Shown here piece after piece: positions 5,814-14,541 of a stretch of DNA of 24,244 nucleotides. A program made the position numbers and the translations under genes. Numbering within the stretch: the stretch's first letter is position 1; the number at the start of each line of letters is the position of its first letter. Source of the DNA: JBBRUG01 sp038247995 (GTDB lineage: Bacteria; Chloroflexota; Chloroflexia; Chloroflexales; Chloroflexaceae); NCBI GenBank assembly GCA_038247995.1, contig JBBRUG010000046.1, positions 1 to 24,244 on the forward strand, given 5' to 3'. Below the pieces are notes generated by a model. The model saw nothing but the letters and a program-made list of their open reading frames with translations. It had not been told where the DNA came from and made no database searches.

Positions 5814-8597
5814 TCATACATATTCATGGCGGCGGATCTGGTCGGCGAGGCGGATCGTGCTGGGAAGCGGTTCGACGCCAAGTTCGTCGGCAAGGGCTTT
5901 GATGCAGGACTGGTATTGGCGCAGTGCCATGTGGTGCTGGCTTTGGCGACTGTAGCAGCGCATCAGGCGGCAATGGGCGTCTTCGCGGCAGTTGTCGCGG
6001 GCCAGGATCTGTTGGCAGAGCGTTGCACAGGCGCCGTACTGGCCCTGGCTGAAGTAGATCTGGCCGAGCCGTTCGAGCATGTCGAGGTAGGCCAGGCGTA
6101 GTTGCTCGCGCTGCAGCATCGGCCAATCCTCGTAGGGGTCTTCGGCCATGAAGTCGCCCTGATAAAGGCTGGCGGCTTGCTCGTAGCCGGCGACGGCGGC
6201 GCTAAAAAGGCCACTTTCTTCGTGCTGCCGCCCGGTCGCGACGAGGCGTTCAAACTCGCCGATATCAAGCCAGAGGGCTAGATCCGGGTTGAGCCTGTAG
6301 GTGGCGTCATCGCGTTGAAAGAGCACAATCGGCTGATCGGTGACGCTGCGGAAGGCTTGACGCAGACCGTGCATGGCGACGTTCAAGCTGTTGCGTGCAT
6401 CTTCCGGGCTGGCTTCGGGCCAGAGCAGATCCATGAGTACGTCGCGTGGCGTCGGGTGGTCGTGATGCACGAGCAGGTACTTCAGCAGCGCGCGTCCGCG
6501 TCCGCTTGGCCAGTTCACAATTGGGTCATCGTTCAGGCTGATCCGGAAAGCTCCGAGTACATACGCGATCAGGTTCAGCGGGGTTGCCTGCCGGTCTGCA
6601 TCGCCTGCGTTGGTTGCGAGTTGCGGCTCGGAGCGGGGCGCGATCATACGTTCCGGCGCGGTGATCTGCGGTGAACTGGAGTCGTCGACCAGGGTAAAGA
6701 GATTGGCCGATCCTTCAAGCGGCGGCGGCACCGTGGGCGGTGTTGCCGCCTCGGGGCCTTCGACCCGCGTAAACCCGAAGCGACGCAGCAATTCCTGCCA
6801 GATTCGGGGGCGCGCGGTTGGCTCGGTGGGGGGGGCGAATGCGGGCGCAGGGAGCTTGAGCATCAGGGGCGTTGCAGTCCAGGGACGGAGGCTGAGCAGT
6901 TGTTCGTTGATGCTGAGCGGCGCAGCAAAAAGCTGGTGTAAGCGCTCGTGGAGCGTCTGTTCAGCCTGTTCCACGGCGAAGTAGGCCTGGCGGTGTTCTT
7001 CGCGGCGTTCGCCAAGCGTACGGCGCTGGCTCAAGAGCAGATTCACCTGGCCGAGTATCGTGCCCAACTGCTGTTCGTCGGCGGCGGCAGCGGCCTGGAG
7101 GGCGCGCTCAAGGTAGATCATGGCGCCGGCGAGGTTGCCGTCGCTGAGGGCTAATTCCACTAGTTGCCAGGCCGCCCAACCCATATGCCATGCAAGGCCG
7201 GCAGTTTCGGCATGGGCCAGGGCGGCTCTGGTGCGCTGATGCGCCTGTTGTGCGTCACCCTGCCAAAGCGCCAGGGTGCTTTCCGCCAGCAAGCTCTGGC
7301 ACGCGCCGACAGCATCGTTATGCAAGGTGAAACTGGTGGTTGCGGCCGCGAAGCCACGGCGGGCTTGGGCGAAGTCTTGCTGTGCTGCGGCGATCTCGTT
7401 CTGCGTATAGAGCAGCCAGGGCCAGGCGTGCAGAATGGGCGTAGGTGTACGTTCCAACCACCGGCCGAGGGTACGCCATTGTCCGAGCCGCATCATGCGG
7501 TCGAGCGCGCTGTTGATCACGGTGGCGGCCTGTTCATGCGCGCCAAGTTCCTGGTAGAGATCAACGGCTGGAATCAGCGCACCCTGATCCACGAAGGTGT
7601 CGGCGGCGCACGTCAGGGCGTCGTTGGAGGCCTGCTCGCCGGGCCGTAACAGCCGTGGCAAAATCGTCTGCCAGACATCGCGCAGGCGTTGCCAGCCATC
7701 GGCGAGCGGTAGCAACCAAACTGAGTCCGGCGTACAATAACCGAAGTTCGTGCCGGACAAATCGGGATGCGTGTAGCCGAGCCGGCGGCTAAAATCCAGT
7801 GCGGCATGGCCGCTGGGGCTATCCATTCCATACACCGCCCGGGCGATGTGGCCAAGCAACTGCTCGGCGCCCGACGAGCGCTCGATGAGCGTGGTGGTCG
7901 TAGTTTCGCCCAGGCGACCAGCCATGCGAAAGAAGCTGTAGAGGTTGCCGGCGCCCCCGGCGAGCAGCGTTCCCGCTCGGCGCAATACGCTGTTTGGCAA
8001 GTAGCAGCCGACACTCGTGGCGAGTTCCTGGATCTCGGCGGGGTTGATGCGTAGGCTGAATGCATTGTAGGTCACGGTTTCACGCGGCAAGGCCGGGCGG
8101 GGAAGTTCCTGCCGGGTAATCACAATCCAGGGATGGGCGCCGATGAGCCTGCTCAGGATGTAATTACTCAGCAATCCCAGCGTGACGCTGGCTGCGTTGA
8201 GTTGTTCGGCGTGTTCCAGCACCAGCACACAGTGCTCAGGTAAGGTACACGCCAGTTCCTCGGCAAAAACCTGGAAGATCGCCGGCCAGGCATCGTGGAG
8301 CCCGGCAGACTGCGTGAGGGCTGCGGTGGTTTGCGCGCCGATGGTCGGATTCAGGCGTTGGGCTGCGGTGAGCAAGCTGTATAACAACACGGCCAGGTCG
8401 TGATCTTCCGGGCCAAGGGTCACCCAGAGCGGTTCGCCGCGTTGGGCGCGTAGCGTCGTAGCCAGGGCTTCCGGTAACAGCGACCCCGTCGGCGCAGTGA
8501 TTGTCGTTGCCCCGTGCGCACAAGCCTTCGCCAAGATTTCACGCCATGGCGCAAATACCACACTGCATGGCGCCACAGTCTTCGCGGCGAGTAACAT
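5814..8597 (-). CDS. BTAD-domain (SARP/AfsR-like) transcriptional regulator with degenerate MalT-like ATPase and TPR region
   Basis: 927 residues. The order is reversed relative to Streptomyces SARPs. An N-terminal region (1-300) resembles the NTPase half of MalT/LuxR-type STAND regulators. A TPR-like helical region follows (about 330-600), then a Pro-rich linker. A winged helix sits at about 675-770 (GRGRALLKYLLVHH...DLLWPEASPEDARNSLNVAM) and a bacterial transcriptional activation domain at about 775-920 (ALRQYQSCIKALADELGVEPL). The P-loop is missing: TITAPTGSLLPEAL (32-45) stands where G-x-x-G-x-GKT is expected, and the Walker B-like VLVLEH (124-129) lacks the usual acidic pair. It may bind a ligand without ATP switching. 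ATG 8597 has GAGGTGA close upstream and a strong promoter at 8832-8860. Its regulon is unknown; the two downstream leftward genes are candidates. Confidence 0.87.
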   Translation of the reverse strand: MLLAAKTVAPCSVVFAPWREILAKACAHGATTITAPTGSLLPEALATTLRAQRGEPLWVTLGPEDHDLAVLLYSLLTAAQRLNPTIGAQTTAALTQSAGLHDAWPAIFQVFAEELACTLPEHCVLVLEHAEQLNAASVTLGLLSNYILSRLIGAHPWIVITRQELPRPALPRETVTYNAFSLRINPAEIQELATSVGCYLPNSVLRRAGTLLAGGAGNLYSFFRMAGRLGETTTTTLIERSSGAEQLLGHIARAVYGMDSPSGHAALDFSRRLGYTHPDLSGTNFGYCTPDSVWLLPLADGWQRLRDVWQTILPRLLRPGEQASNDALTCAADTFVDQGALIPAVDLYQELGAHEQAATVINSALDRMMRLGQWRTLGRWLERTPTPILHAWPWLLYTQNEIAAAQQDFAQARRGFAAATTSFTLHNDAVGACQSLLAESTLALWQGDAQQAHQRTRAALAHAETAGLAWHMGWAAWQLVELALSDGNLAGAMIYLERALQAAAAADEQQLGTILGQVNLLLSQRRTLGERREEHRQAYFAVEQAEQTLHERLHQLFAAPLSINEQLLSLRPWTATPLMLKLPAPAFAPPTEPTARPRIWQELLRRFGFTRVEGPEAATPPTVPPPLEGSANLFTLVDDSSSPQITAPERMIAPRSEPQLATNAGDADRQATPLNLIAYVLGAFRISLNDDPIVNWPSGRGRALLKYLLVHHDHPTPRDVLMDLLWPEASPEDARNSLNVAMHGLRQAFRSVTDQPIVLFQRDDATYRLNPDLALWLDIGEFERLVATGRQHEESGLFSAAVAGYEQAASLYQGDFMAEDPYEDWPMLQREQLRLAYLDMLERLGQIYFSQGQYGACATLCQQILARDNCREDAHCRLMRCYSRQSQHHMALRQYQSCIKALADELGVEPLPSTIRLADQIRRHEYV

Positions 8598-8831
8598 ATG
8601 GTCACCTCATCGCGGCAAGCTACGCGCCGTTGGCCGGGCAGCGTACGGCGGTGCGCTGGCTATGGTATGGGCTGAAGGTCAGTTCAGGGCGAGCTGCCGA
8701 TCAAGGCGATGGGGCGTAAGGATCAACCGCAGGACTCGACGATCCGCCGCCGGTGGTTGTGAAGCGCGGCAAGGTGCGGATGTGGCACTCTAATGCGGGA
8801 TTGGATGCGTGGTGTGGTTATGGCTCTCATT

Positions 8832-8860
8832 AGTATAGCTCAGCGCTTGGCCTCGGTCAA
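8832..8860 (-). promoter_or_regulatory. Sigma-70-type promoter for the BTAD regulator gene
   Basis: On the minus strand, TTGACC (8860-8855), a 17-base spacer and TATACT (8837-8832). Transcription would start near 8825 and give a leader of about 230 bases before ATG 8597. I saw nothing specific in that leader. Confidence 0.7.
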
Positions 8861-8897
8861 CGGGAAATGGTTTACGACCAGTTAGGATGATCCGCGC

Positions 8898-8926
8898 TTG
8901 ACATCTCCAGAGGCGGCGCGTATAGT
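8898..8926 (+). promoter_or_regulatory. Sigma-70-type promoter for topA
   Basis: TTGACA (8898-8903), a 17-base spacer and TATAGT (8921-8926), one mismatch from consensus in total. The start would be near 8933, with a leader of about 80 bases to the topA ATG at 9015. The -35 box lies 37 bp from the -35 box of the divergent regulator promoter, so the two could influence each other through supercoiling. Confidence 0.8.
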
Positions 8927-9014
8927 GCATGCACGCTTGTCCGGATCCTGATGACTGAATTTTGATGATTGCATCCTTATGTATAGCATACCCAATTAGG
9001 GGCGAACAGATTGT

Positions 9015-11459
9015 ATGGGCGATAAACTAGTCATCGTCGAGTCGCCGTCCAAGGCGAAGACGATCCAGAAATATCTTGGGCGAGGCTATCGGGTGACGTC
9101 GAGCATGGGCCACGTGCGCGACCTACCGAAGAGCGATCTTGCCATCGATATCGAGCACGACTTTGCACCGTCGTATGAGATTACGAAACAGAAGGTCGTG
9201 AGCGAGTTGCGCCAGGCTGCGCGCAACGCCGACGCGATCTATCTGGCGACTGACCCGGATCGTGAGGGTGAGGCGATCGCCTGGCATATTGTCCAGGCCG
9301 TCAATGCACCCAAGCGCACGCCGATCCATCGCGTCGTATTCCATTCGATCACGCGTGATGCCGTGCAGCAGGCGATTGCCAACCCCCGTACGATCGATGT
9401 CAACCTGGTTGAGGCCCAACAGGCCCGCCGTGTGCTCGACCGAATCGTGGGCTATCAGCTTAGCCCGCTGCTCTGGGATAAGGTCAAACGCGGCTTGTCG
9501 GCCGGCCGCGTACAATCGGTAGCCGTGCGCCTGATCGTCGAGCGCGAGCGCGAGGTTGAAGCCTTCGTACCGGTCGAATACTGGTCGATTGAGGCCGATC
9601 TGATGCAGGCGGGCAAGGAAGCGCAAGCCTTCCGCGCAAACCTGATCGAGCGCGCCGGCAAAAAGCTCGATAAGTTCGCCGTGGCGAACCAGGCGCAGGC
9701 CGACACAATCGTGAGCGACCTTGAAGGCGCTGCGTACGTTGTCCAGAAGGTGACGCGCAAAGATAAGCGCCGCAGCGCCGCACCGCCCTTCACCACCAGT
9801 ACGCTCCAGCAAGAGGCCGGGCGTAAGCTTGGCTTTAGCGCCAAGAAAACGATGACCCTCGCCCAGCGGCTTTATGAAGGCATCGATATCGGCGGCGACG
9901 AGGGCACGGTGGGCTTGATTACCTACATGCGTACCGACAGCACAACGATTGCCTCCGAGGCTCAGGCCGATGCGCGCCAGGTGATCGAAAAGCGTTACGG
10001 GAAAGAGTACCTACCCGAGCGCCCGCCGGTGTACAAGTCGAAGGCCAAGGGCGCCCAGGAGGCTCACGAGGCGATCCGGCCCACCAGTGCGGCGCGCGTT
10101 CCCGACCAGGTGGCGAGCAAGCTTGATCGCGATCTGCTGCGCCTCTACGATCTGATCTGGAAGCGCTTTCTCGCCAGCCAGATGGCCCCGGCGGTGTTCG
10201 ATAGCACTACGGTGGATATTGATGCCTGGACGACCGACGACCGACGACCGACGACCGACGGACAGGAAGCCGTCACACCGTCGTCTGTGGTCCGTGGTTC
10301 GTCGTCCGCTACAGCTCCGTATGTGTTCCGTGCCACCGGCAGTGTGCTCAAGTTCCCCGGCTTCCTGGCGGTCTACAATGTCTCCCTGGACGAAGGTGAA
10401 GAAGACGAAGACAGCGAGCGACGCTTACCGCTGCTGAACGAGCGCGATCCGCTCGATCTGTTGACCCTGCTGCCGATTCAGCACTTCACCGAGCCGCCGC
10501 CGCGCTTCACGGAAGCCAGCCTGGTGAAGAAACTCGAAGAGTTGGGCATTGGGCGGCCTTCGACGTATGCCTCGATCATCTCGACCATTCAGGATCGTGA
10601 ATATGTTGATCTGACCGAGAAAAAGCTGTTGCCCACAACGCTGGGTCGCGTCGTGACCGACCTACTGGTGACCCACTTTGCGAACATCGTCGATTACGAC
10701 TTTACTTCGCAGATGGAGCAGCAACTCGACGATATCGCCGAGGGCGAGAAGCAATGGGTGCCGGTGCTGCGCGCATTCTACGGACCGTTCCAGGCCACCC
10801 TCGCTGACGCAAAAACCCAGATGCGCAACGTCAAGCGCGAAGAGATTGTGACTGAACTGGGTTGCCCTAAGTGCCAACAGGGCTTCCTGGCGATCAAGTT
10901 CGGGCGTAACGGCGAGTTCCTCTCCTGTACGCGCTACAGCAAAGACGGTGGCCCCGACTCGTGCGATTTCACGAGCGACTTCCATCGGGACGGCGACGGA
11001 AAAATTGTGCTCGACAAAGCGAGCGCACCGGAAACCTCGGATGTGATGTGCAACATCTGCGACCGCCCGATGGTGATCAAAAAGAGCCGTTTTGGGCCGT
11101 TCCTGGGTTGCTCAGGCTACCCGGAATGCTCGAATACCCGTCGAATCGGCAAGGACGGCAAGCCGGTGCCGCTGCCGCAGCCAACCGGCGTGGCCTGCCC
11201 GAAATGCAACGAAGGCGAGTTGATGGGGCGTCGGGGCAAGTTTGGGCGCCCGTTCTATGGCTGTTCGCGCTACCCCAAGTGCGATTATGCAACGAATAGC
11301 CTGGAGGAAATGGCCCCGGTGACGGTGAGTGCCGAGGCGCCCCAGGCGGTGAAGAAACCGACAGCGGCGAAAAAGCCGGCGGCGGTGAAGAAACCGACAG
11401 TGGTGAAGAAACCGGCCGCCAAAGCGCCGGCGAAACGCACCACAAAAAAGAGCGCTTAA
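9015..11459 (+). CDS. topA: DNA topoisomerase I (type IA)
   Basis: 814 residues. It relaxes negative supercoils by transient single-strand breakage. The Toprim domain starts at VIVESPSKAKTI with E9 and has DPDRE at 80-84. The catalytic tyrosine is Y304 in GLITYMRTDST. Three C-terminal zinc-ribbon repeats begin near 617 (CPKC), 679 (CNIC) and 727 (CPKC). The tail from about 778 is Lys/Pro/Ala-rich (repeated VKKP/AKKP), as in many bacterial TopA. Residues 405-435 are an extra segment encoded by two facing heptamer arrays (see the repeat entry) between FDSTTVDIDA and YVFRATGSVLKF, where the family normally runs on directly. Length is otherwise normal and the frame intact. There is a good promoter at 8898-8926; the ribosome site is weak. 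A hairpin terminator follows at 11463-11493. Confidence 0.97.
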   Translation: MGDKLVIVESPSKAKTIQKYLGRGYRVTSSMGHVRDLPKSDLAIDIEHDFAPSYEITKQKVVSELRQAARNADAIYLATDPDREGEAIAWHIVQAVNAPKRTPIHRVVFHSITRDAVQQAIANPRTIDVNLVEAQQARRVLDRIVGYQLSPLLWDKVKRGLSAGRVQSVAVRLIVEREREVEAFVPVEYWSIEADLMQAGKEAQAFRANLIERAGKKLDKFAVANQAQADTIVSDLEGAAYVVQKVTRKDKRRSAAPPFTTSTLQQEAGRKLGFSAKKTMTLAQRLYEGIDIGGDEGTVGLITYMRTDSTTIASEAQADARQVIEKRYGKEYLPERPPVYKSKAKGAQEAHEAIRPTSAARVPDQVASKLDRDLLRLYDLIWKRFLASQMAPAVFDSTTVDIDAWTTDDRRPTTDGQEAVTPSSVVRGSSSATAPYVFRATGSVLKFPGFLAVYNVSLDEGEEDEDSERRLPLLNERDPLDLLTLLPIQHFTEPPPRFTEASLVKKLEELGIGRPSTYASIISTIQDREYVDLTEKKLLPTTLGRVVTDLLVTHFANIVDYDFTSQMEQQLDDIAEGEKQWVPVLRAFYGPFQATLADAKTQMRNVKREEIVTELGCPKCQQGFLAIKFGRNGEFLSCTRYSKDGGPDSCDFTSDFHRDGDGKIVLDKASAPETSDVMCNICDRPMVIKKSRFGPFLGCSGYPECSNTRRIGKDGKPVPLPQPTGVACPKCNEGELMGRRGKFGRPFYGCSRYPKCDYATNSLEEMAPVTVSAEAPQAVKKPTAAKKPAAVKKPTVVKKPAAKAPAKRTTKKSA
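10228..10307. repeat. Facing heptamer arrays inserted in frame within topA
   Basis: Left array: five 7-base units at 10228-10262, three of them exactly CGACGAC. Right array: four related units in the opposite orientation at 10280-10307 (GTCGTCT, GTGGTCC and similar). The two arrays are imperfectly complementary and could pair. They code for topA residues of about 405-432, rich in Thr, Asp, Arg and Ser, and preserve the frame. The rest of the extra segment extends to base 10319. Confidence 0.8.
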
Positions 11460-11462
11460 AGC

Positions 11463-11493
11463 AAAAGGCCGGGAGCACAGCTCCCGGCCTTTT
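11463..11493. terminator. Bidirectional intrinsic terminator between topA and the aldo/keto reductase gene
   Basis: Perfect 14-bp stem (11463-11476 with 11480-11493), loop ACA. The stem begins with AAAA and ends with TTTT, so a U-run follows the GC stem on either strand. It starts four bases after the topA stop codon and ends four bases before the stop codon of the convergent gene. Confidence 0.93.
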
Positions 11494-11497
11494 GTAT

Positions 11498-12358
11498 TTA
11501 GGTGAACAGTGGCACCGGATTCAGGGCGGCCATTGCTGTGTCGAGTTCGTCGTGCAAACCGGGTTGCAGCCGTGCCGCGGCATCAAGCACCTTCGGCAAC
11601 AGGTGAATATCGCCGGGGGTGTTCAAGAAAATCCCTGGGCGCCGCAACACCCAGTGAACAGCCGTGTCAATGTCGGTTTGCGCAGTGAACGGCTCATACC
11701 ACGTGGCGGCGCTGCGCTCTGCGTCTCCCCAGGGGCCGCGCGTGCAGGACTTGATCGTCTGTACCGCCACCTTACGTTCCGTACACAGCGCCATCAGCGA
11801 CTCAAAGTCGTTGCAGTAGGTCGCGTTCTGCATCATGGCGTAGTTATAGGGCAGCAACACCGAGTCGAAGTCGTAGCGTTCAAGGCTGCGACGATGCATC
11901 CATCCGACGACCGTGTAGTGACCGGTGACGCCGATCTGGCGCGTTAAGCCTTGCTCTTTGGCCTCGATAAAGGCGTCAAGCGCGCCCCCCGGCCCCAGCG
12001 CCTGCTCCCACTCATCGGGTTTCACCAGCACATGCATCTGCCACAGATCAACGTGATCGGTGTGCAAGAGTTCCAGTGAGCGTTGGAGATGTTCCTTCGC
12101 ACCCTGATAGGTGCGGGCTTCACTCTTCGTGGCGAGAAAAAACTGATCGCGGTAGCGATCCATCCAGGGGCCAATCCGCCGCTCGGATTCACCATAACTA
12201 TTGGCGGTGTCGATGTGGTTCACGCCGCGATCCAGCAGCAGTTCCATCGTGCGGTCGGCTTCAGCCTGGCTTACCCGGCCGAAGGCCGCGGCCCCAAAGA
12301 TGGTACAACTACTCAGATGCCCGCTGCGTCCAAATGGCCTACGTTCGATCGCATTCAT
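11498..12358 (-). CDS. Aldo/keto reductase family oxidoreductase
   Basis: 286 residues. The family uses NADPH to reduce carbonyls in a TIM barrel. The catalytic tetrad is visible: D50 and Y55 (HIDTANSYGESE), K78 (LATKSE) and H109 (LWQMHV). The open frame extends to 12451, but that would overlap the response regulator gene; ATG 12358 is chosen because GGAGAT lies just upstream and it leaves a 22-base gap after the regulator's stop. It is the last gene of a leftward operon, histidine kinase - response regulator - this gene, ending at the terminator 11463-11493. The substrate cannot be predicted. A link to the two-component pair is suggested by the operon only. Confidence 0.9.
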   Translation of the reverse strand: MNAIERRPFGRSGHLSSCTIFGAAAFGRVSQAEADRTMELLLDRGVNHIDTANSYGESERRIGPWMDRYRDQFFLATKSEARTYQGAKEHLQRSLELLHTDHVDLWQMHVLVKPDEWEQALGPGGALDAFIEAKEQGLTRQIGVTGHYTVVGWMHRRSLERYDFDSVLLPYNYAMMQNATYCNDFESLMALCTERKVAVQTIKSCTRGPWGDAERSAATWYEPFTAQTDIDTAVHWVLRRPGIFLNTPGDIHLLPKVLDAAARLQPGLHDELDTAMAALNPVPLFT

Positions 12359-12380
12359 CGCTGATCTCCAACTAAACGCA

Positions 12381-13106
12381 TCAGGCTGCGCCGAGGGCTT
12401 GATCTTCGCCAGGCTGATAGCCCATTTTGATCCAGCCTTTTTTGATCGCATAGATCACGGCCATCGTGCGGTCGTTCACCTGGAGTTTTGAGAGGATCGA
12501 GGTGATATGGTTCTTTACGGTTTGCCCGCTGATGCTCAACTCATTGGCGATCTCTTTATTGGAGAGGCCGCGGGCGATGCAATCGAGGATCTCGATCTCG
12601 CGTGAGGTGAGCGGCGCAAAGAGCGCGCTGGTCTGCTCGTCTTCGGTGGCGGCCAGTTCGCGGAACTGATGCAAGACGCGGGTGGCGACATTAGGTTTGG
12701 CCAGCACCGCGTCGTTGATCAGGTAGCGCCCGGCGGCGACATTACGAATAAAGTAGAGCAGTTCTTCGGGATTGACATCCTTGGAAGAATAGGCCGCCGC
12801 GCCGACCTTGATCGCCTGGAAGAGTTGATCGTCGTCTTCATACACACTGAGGACAATAATCCCGATCCGCGGGTCGCGGCGCTTGATCACCCGCGCCACT
12901 TCCAGGCCGTTCAAACCGGGCAAATTAATATCAACGAGCACCACATCGGGTGCCAGAAGTTCGGTGAGTTTTAGCGCCTCCTGACCATTCTCCGCCTCAC
13001 CAACTACTTCCAGATCGTCGGCATCCTCAAGACTCCAGCGAATGCCCTGACGAAAAAGCGGGTGGTCGTCAATGATCAGAATTTTGGTGCGTGGTGGTTG
13101 AGACAT
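12381..13106 (-). CDS. NarL/FixJ-type response regulator
   Basis: 241 residues. The receiver domain (about 7-125) has acidic residues DD at 13-14, phospho-acceptor D59 in VLVDINLPG, S87 and K109. The LuxR-type helix-turn-helix is at about 166-222 (LTSREIEILDCIARGLSNKEIANELSIS... then VKNHITSILSKL). It is a DNA-binding output regulator presumably phosphorylated by the kinase encoded 41 bases upstream. The start ATG 13106 has GAGGAGG seven bases upstream on the minus strand. The pair is of the DegS/DegU-NarX/NarL type. Its targets are unknown. Confidence 0.95.
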   Translation of the reverse strand: MSQPPRTKILIIDDHPLFRQGIRWSLEDADDLEVVGEAENGQEALKLTELLAPDVVLVDINLPGLNGLEVARVIKRRDPRIGIIVLSVYEDDDQLFQAIKVGAAAYSSKDVNPEELLYFIRNVAAGRYLINDAVLAKPNVATRVLHQFRELAATEDEQTSALFAPLTSREIEILDCIARGLSNKEIANELSISGQTVKNHITSILSKLQVNDRTMAVIYAIKKGWIKMGYQPGEDQALGAA

Positions 13107-13147
13107 CTTGCCTCCTCACAACTATAGAGTGTCCTTAGTTTTCTCGC

Positions 13148-14176
13148 TCAGAAACGGGGTTGGAGCGGCAGGCTCACCGTCACATCAGTGCCGTGGCCCG
13201 GCCGTGATGTAACGACAAAGCGGGCGCTAATCAGTTCGGCGCGTTCGCGCATACTCGTCAACCCCCAACTCTCACGGCCGGCCCGGCGGGCCACAACCCG
13301 GGTATCGAAGCCGGGGCCTTCGTCGCGGATGGTAAGCGTGATCTGGTTCTGGCGTGCCGTCAGCGTGACATGTACGGCGCTGCCACGCGCATGCTTGCGG
13401 GCGTTTTGGAGTGATTCCTGCACAATCCGATAGAGTACAATCTCGGTTTCGGTGGGCAGGCGCGGCAGTGCATCGGCCTCAAAGCTAACCGACGCGCTTA
13501 CAGCGTCGCGGTAGCGCCGAATATACTCGCCAAGCGCCACGATAAGCCCCTGTTCGTCGAGTTTGCCGGGGCGCAGGTCGGCGATAAACTGGCGCACCTC
13601 GCCGAGGCCTTCATGTGAGGCGTCGCTGAGTTGGCTCAACACCTCGCCGAGCCGTTCGAGACGCTCGCTTTGGAGCAGCGTCCGGCAGTGTTCGAGGCCC
13701 ATCATCGAATTAGCGAGCACCTGGGCTGGGCCGTCGTGAACTTCACGGGCCAGGCGGAAGCGCTCTTCTTCGCGGCCCATAATGGCCTGGGCGCGCAGGG
13801 CTTGAACCCACGGATCAGCCACATCACCCTCAGCGCTGCCGCTCAGGGTGGTGCTACTCATATCGATCTGACGCACGAGTTGGTCGAGTTGACGGACGGC
13901 GCGGCGCAGGCCTTCATGTTCGCGCTGCAGCGTCTCGTAAGTAGTGCGGAGTTGGAGGAGGCGTTGGGCTGCCGTCGGCGATTCAGGCAGGCCCTGGTCG
14001 GCTGCAAAACGCTGCTGCATATTTGCTTCGTCGAGCTGACGCTCCGCCTGACGTAGTTCAACCTCAATCGTCGTGAGCCGTTGGGCTGCGGATTGATGGA
14101 GGGCACGCAGGCGATCAAGCTCCTCGGCAACAATGGCGTGTGCCGACGCAAGCAGCGCCGATGGCTCCGAGCTCAC
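13148..14176 (-). CDS. Cytoplasmic histidine kinase, DegS/NarX type
   Basis: 342 residues from a GTG start. The N-terminal 110 residues form a Glu/Gln/Leu/Arg-rich probable coiled coil with no transmembrane segment and no recognisable PAS or GAF domain. HisKA_3 follows with the phospho-accepting H147 in RLAREVHDGPAQ. The HATPase_c domain has its N-box around N258 (QESLQNARKHA), DEGPGF at 285-290 and GLTSMRERAE at 305-314. The open frame runs up to an ATG at 14239, but that codon lies upstream of the predicted promoter start, whereas GTG 14176 has GGGAG six bases before it, so GTG is preferred. It is the first gene of the kinase-regulator-reductase operon and is transcribed away from bchYZ. 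The signal sensed is unknown; it must be cytoplasmic or relayed. Confidence 0.9.
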   Translation of the reverse strand: MSSEPSALLASAHAIVAEELDRLRALHQSAAQRLTTIEVELRQAERQLDEANMQQRFAADQGLPESPTAAQRLLQLRTTYETLQREHEGLRRAVRQLDQLVRQIDMSSTTLSGSAEGDVADPWVQALRAQAIMGREEERFRLAREVHDGPAQVLANSMMGLEHCRTLLQSERLERLGEVLSQLSDASHEGLGEVRQFIADLRPGKLDEQGLIVALGEYIRRYRDAVSASVSFEADALPRLPTETEIVLYRIVQESLQNARKHARGSAVHVTLTARQNQITLTIRDEGPGFDTRVVARRAGRESWGLTSMRERAELISARFVVTSRPGHGTDVTVSLPLQPRF

Positions 14177-14217
14177 AGCAGGCTCCCATCGTTGTAATCG
14201 GCATGGTTGATAGACAA

Positions 14218-14247
14218 AGTATAGCATACCGATGAACATAACGGCAA
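14218..14247 (-). promoter_or_regulatory. Promoter for the histidine kinase operon
   Basis: On the minus strand, TTGCCG (14247-14242), an 18-base spacer and a strong -10 TATACT (14223-14218). Transcription would begin near 14211, about 35 bases before GTG 14176. This supports GTG as the start of the kinase. Confidence 0.6.
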
Positions 14248-14319
14248 CAGTTTGCCGGATTCGGAGTAAAAAATTATGTCATTACATACGAAGATATGTA
14301 GTAGTTGTGGGGCTGTCCT

Positions 14320-14422
14320 GGGCGACCACGAGGGTCGCCCGTACGCGGCGGGCGGCGGGCGGCGGAGCGATGTAGGGGCAGCCCCATGTGGCTGCCTGCA
14401 TGGGCGACCACAAGGGTCGCCC
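14320..14422. repeat. Cluster of three REP-like hairpins
   Basis: Two copies of the motif GGGCGACC-N5-GGTCGCCC (14320-14340 and 14402-14422) flank a variant hairpin with arms GGCAGCC and GGCTGCC (14377-14383 and 14390-14396). The same motif recurs at 17912-17932, in interrupted form around 17647-17872, and as a diverged copy at 22944-22968. It is a dispersed family of intergenic palindromes. No gene is present between 14177 and 14656. Confidence 0.8.
14345..14365. repeat. Heptamer tandem repeat, (GCGGCGG)x3
   Basis: Three perfect copies of GCGGCGG directly after the first REP-like hairpin of the cluster. Confidence 0.75.
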
Positions 14423-14427
14423 GTACG

Positions 14428-14469
14428 GGACGCAGGCGGCGGGCGGCGGGACGCAGGCGGCAGGCGGCG
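14428..14469. repeat. Heptamer array of six GGCGGCG/GGACGCA units
   Basis: Six in-register 7-base units directly after the last REP-like hairpin of the cluster. GGACGCA occurs as units 1 and 4; the rest are GGCGGCG or GGCGGCA. Confidence 0.75.
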
Positions 14470-14541
14470 ATCATCAGCTATCCGCCATGATTGGTCGTCG
14501 GTCTTCCAGGGTTGAGTTTCAATACTTAGAAACCGAATAAG

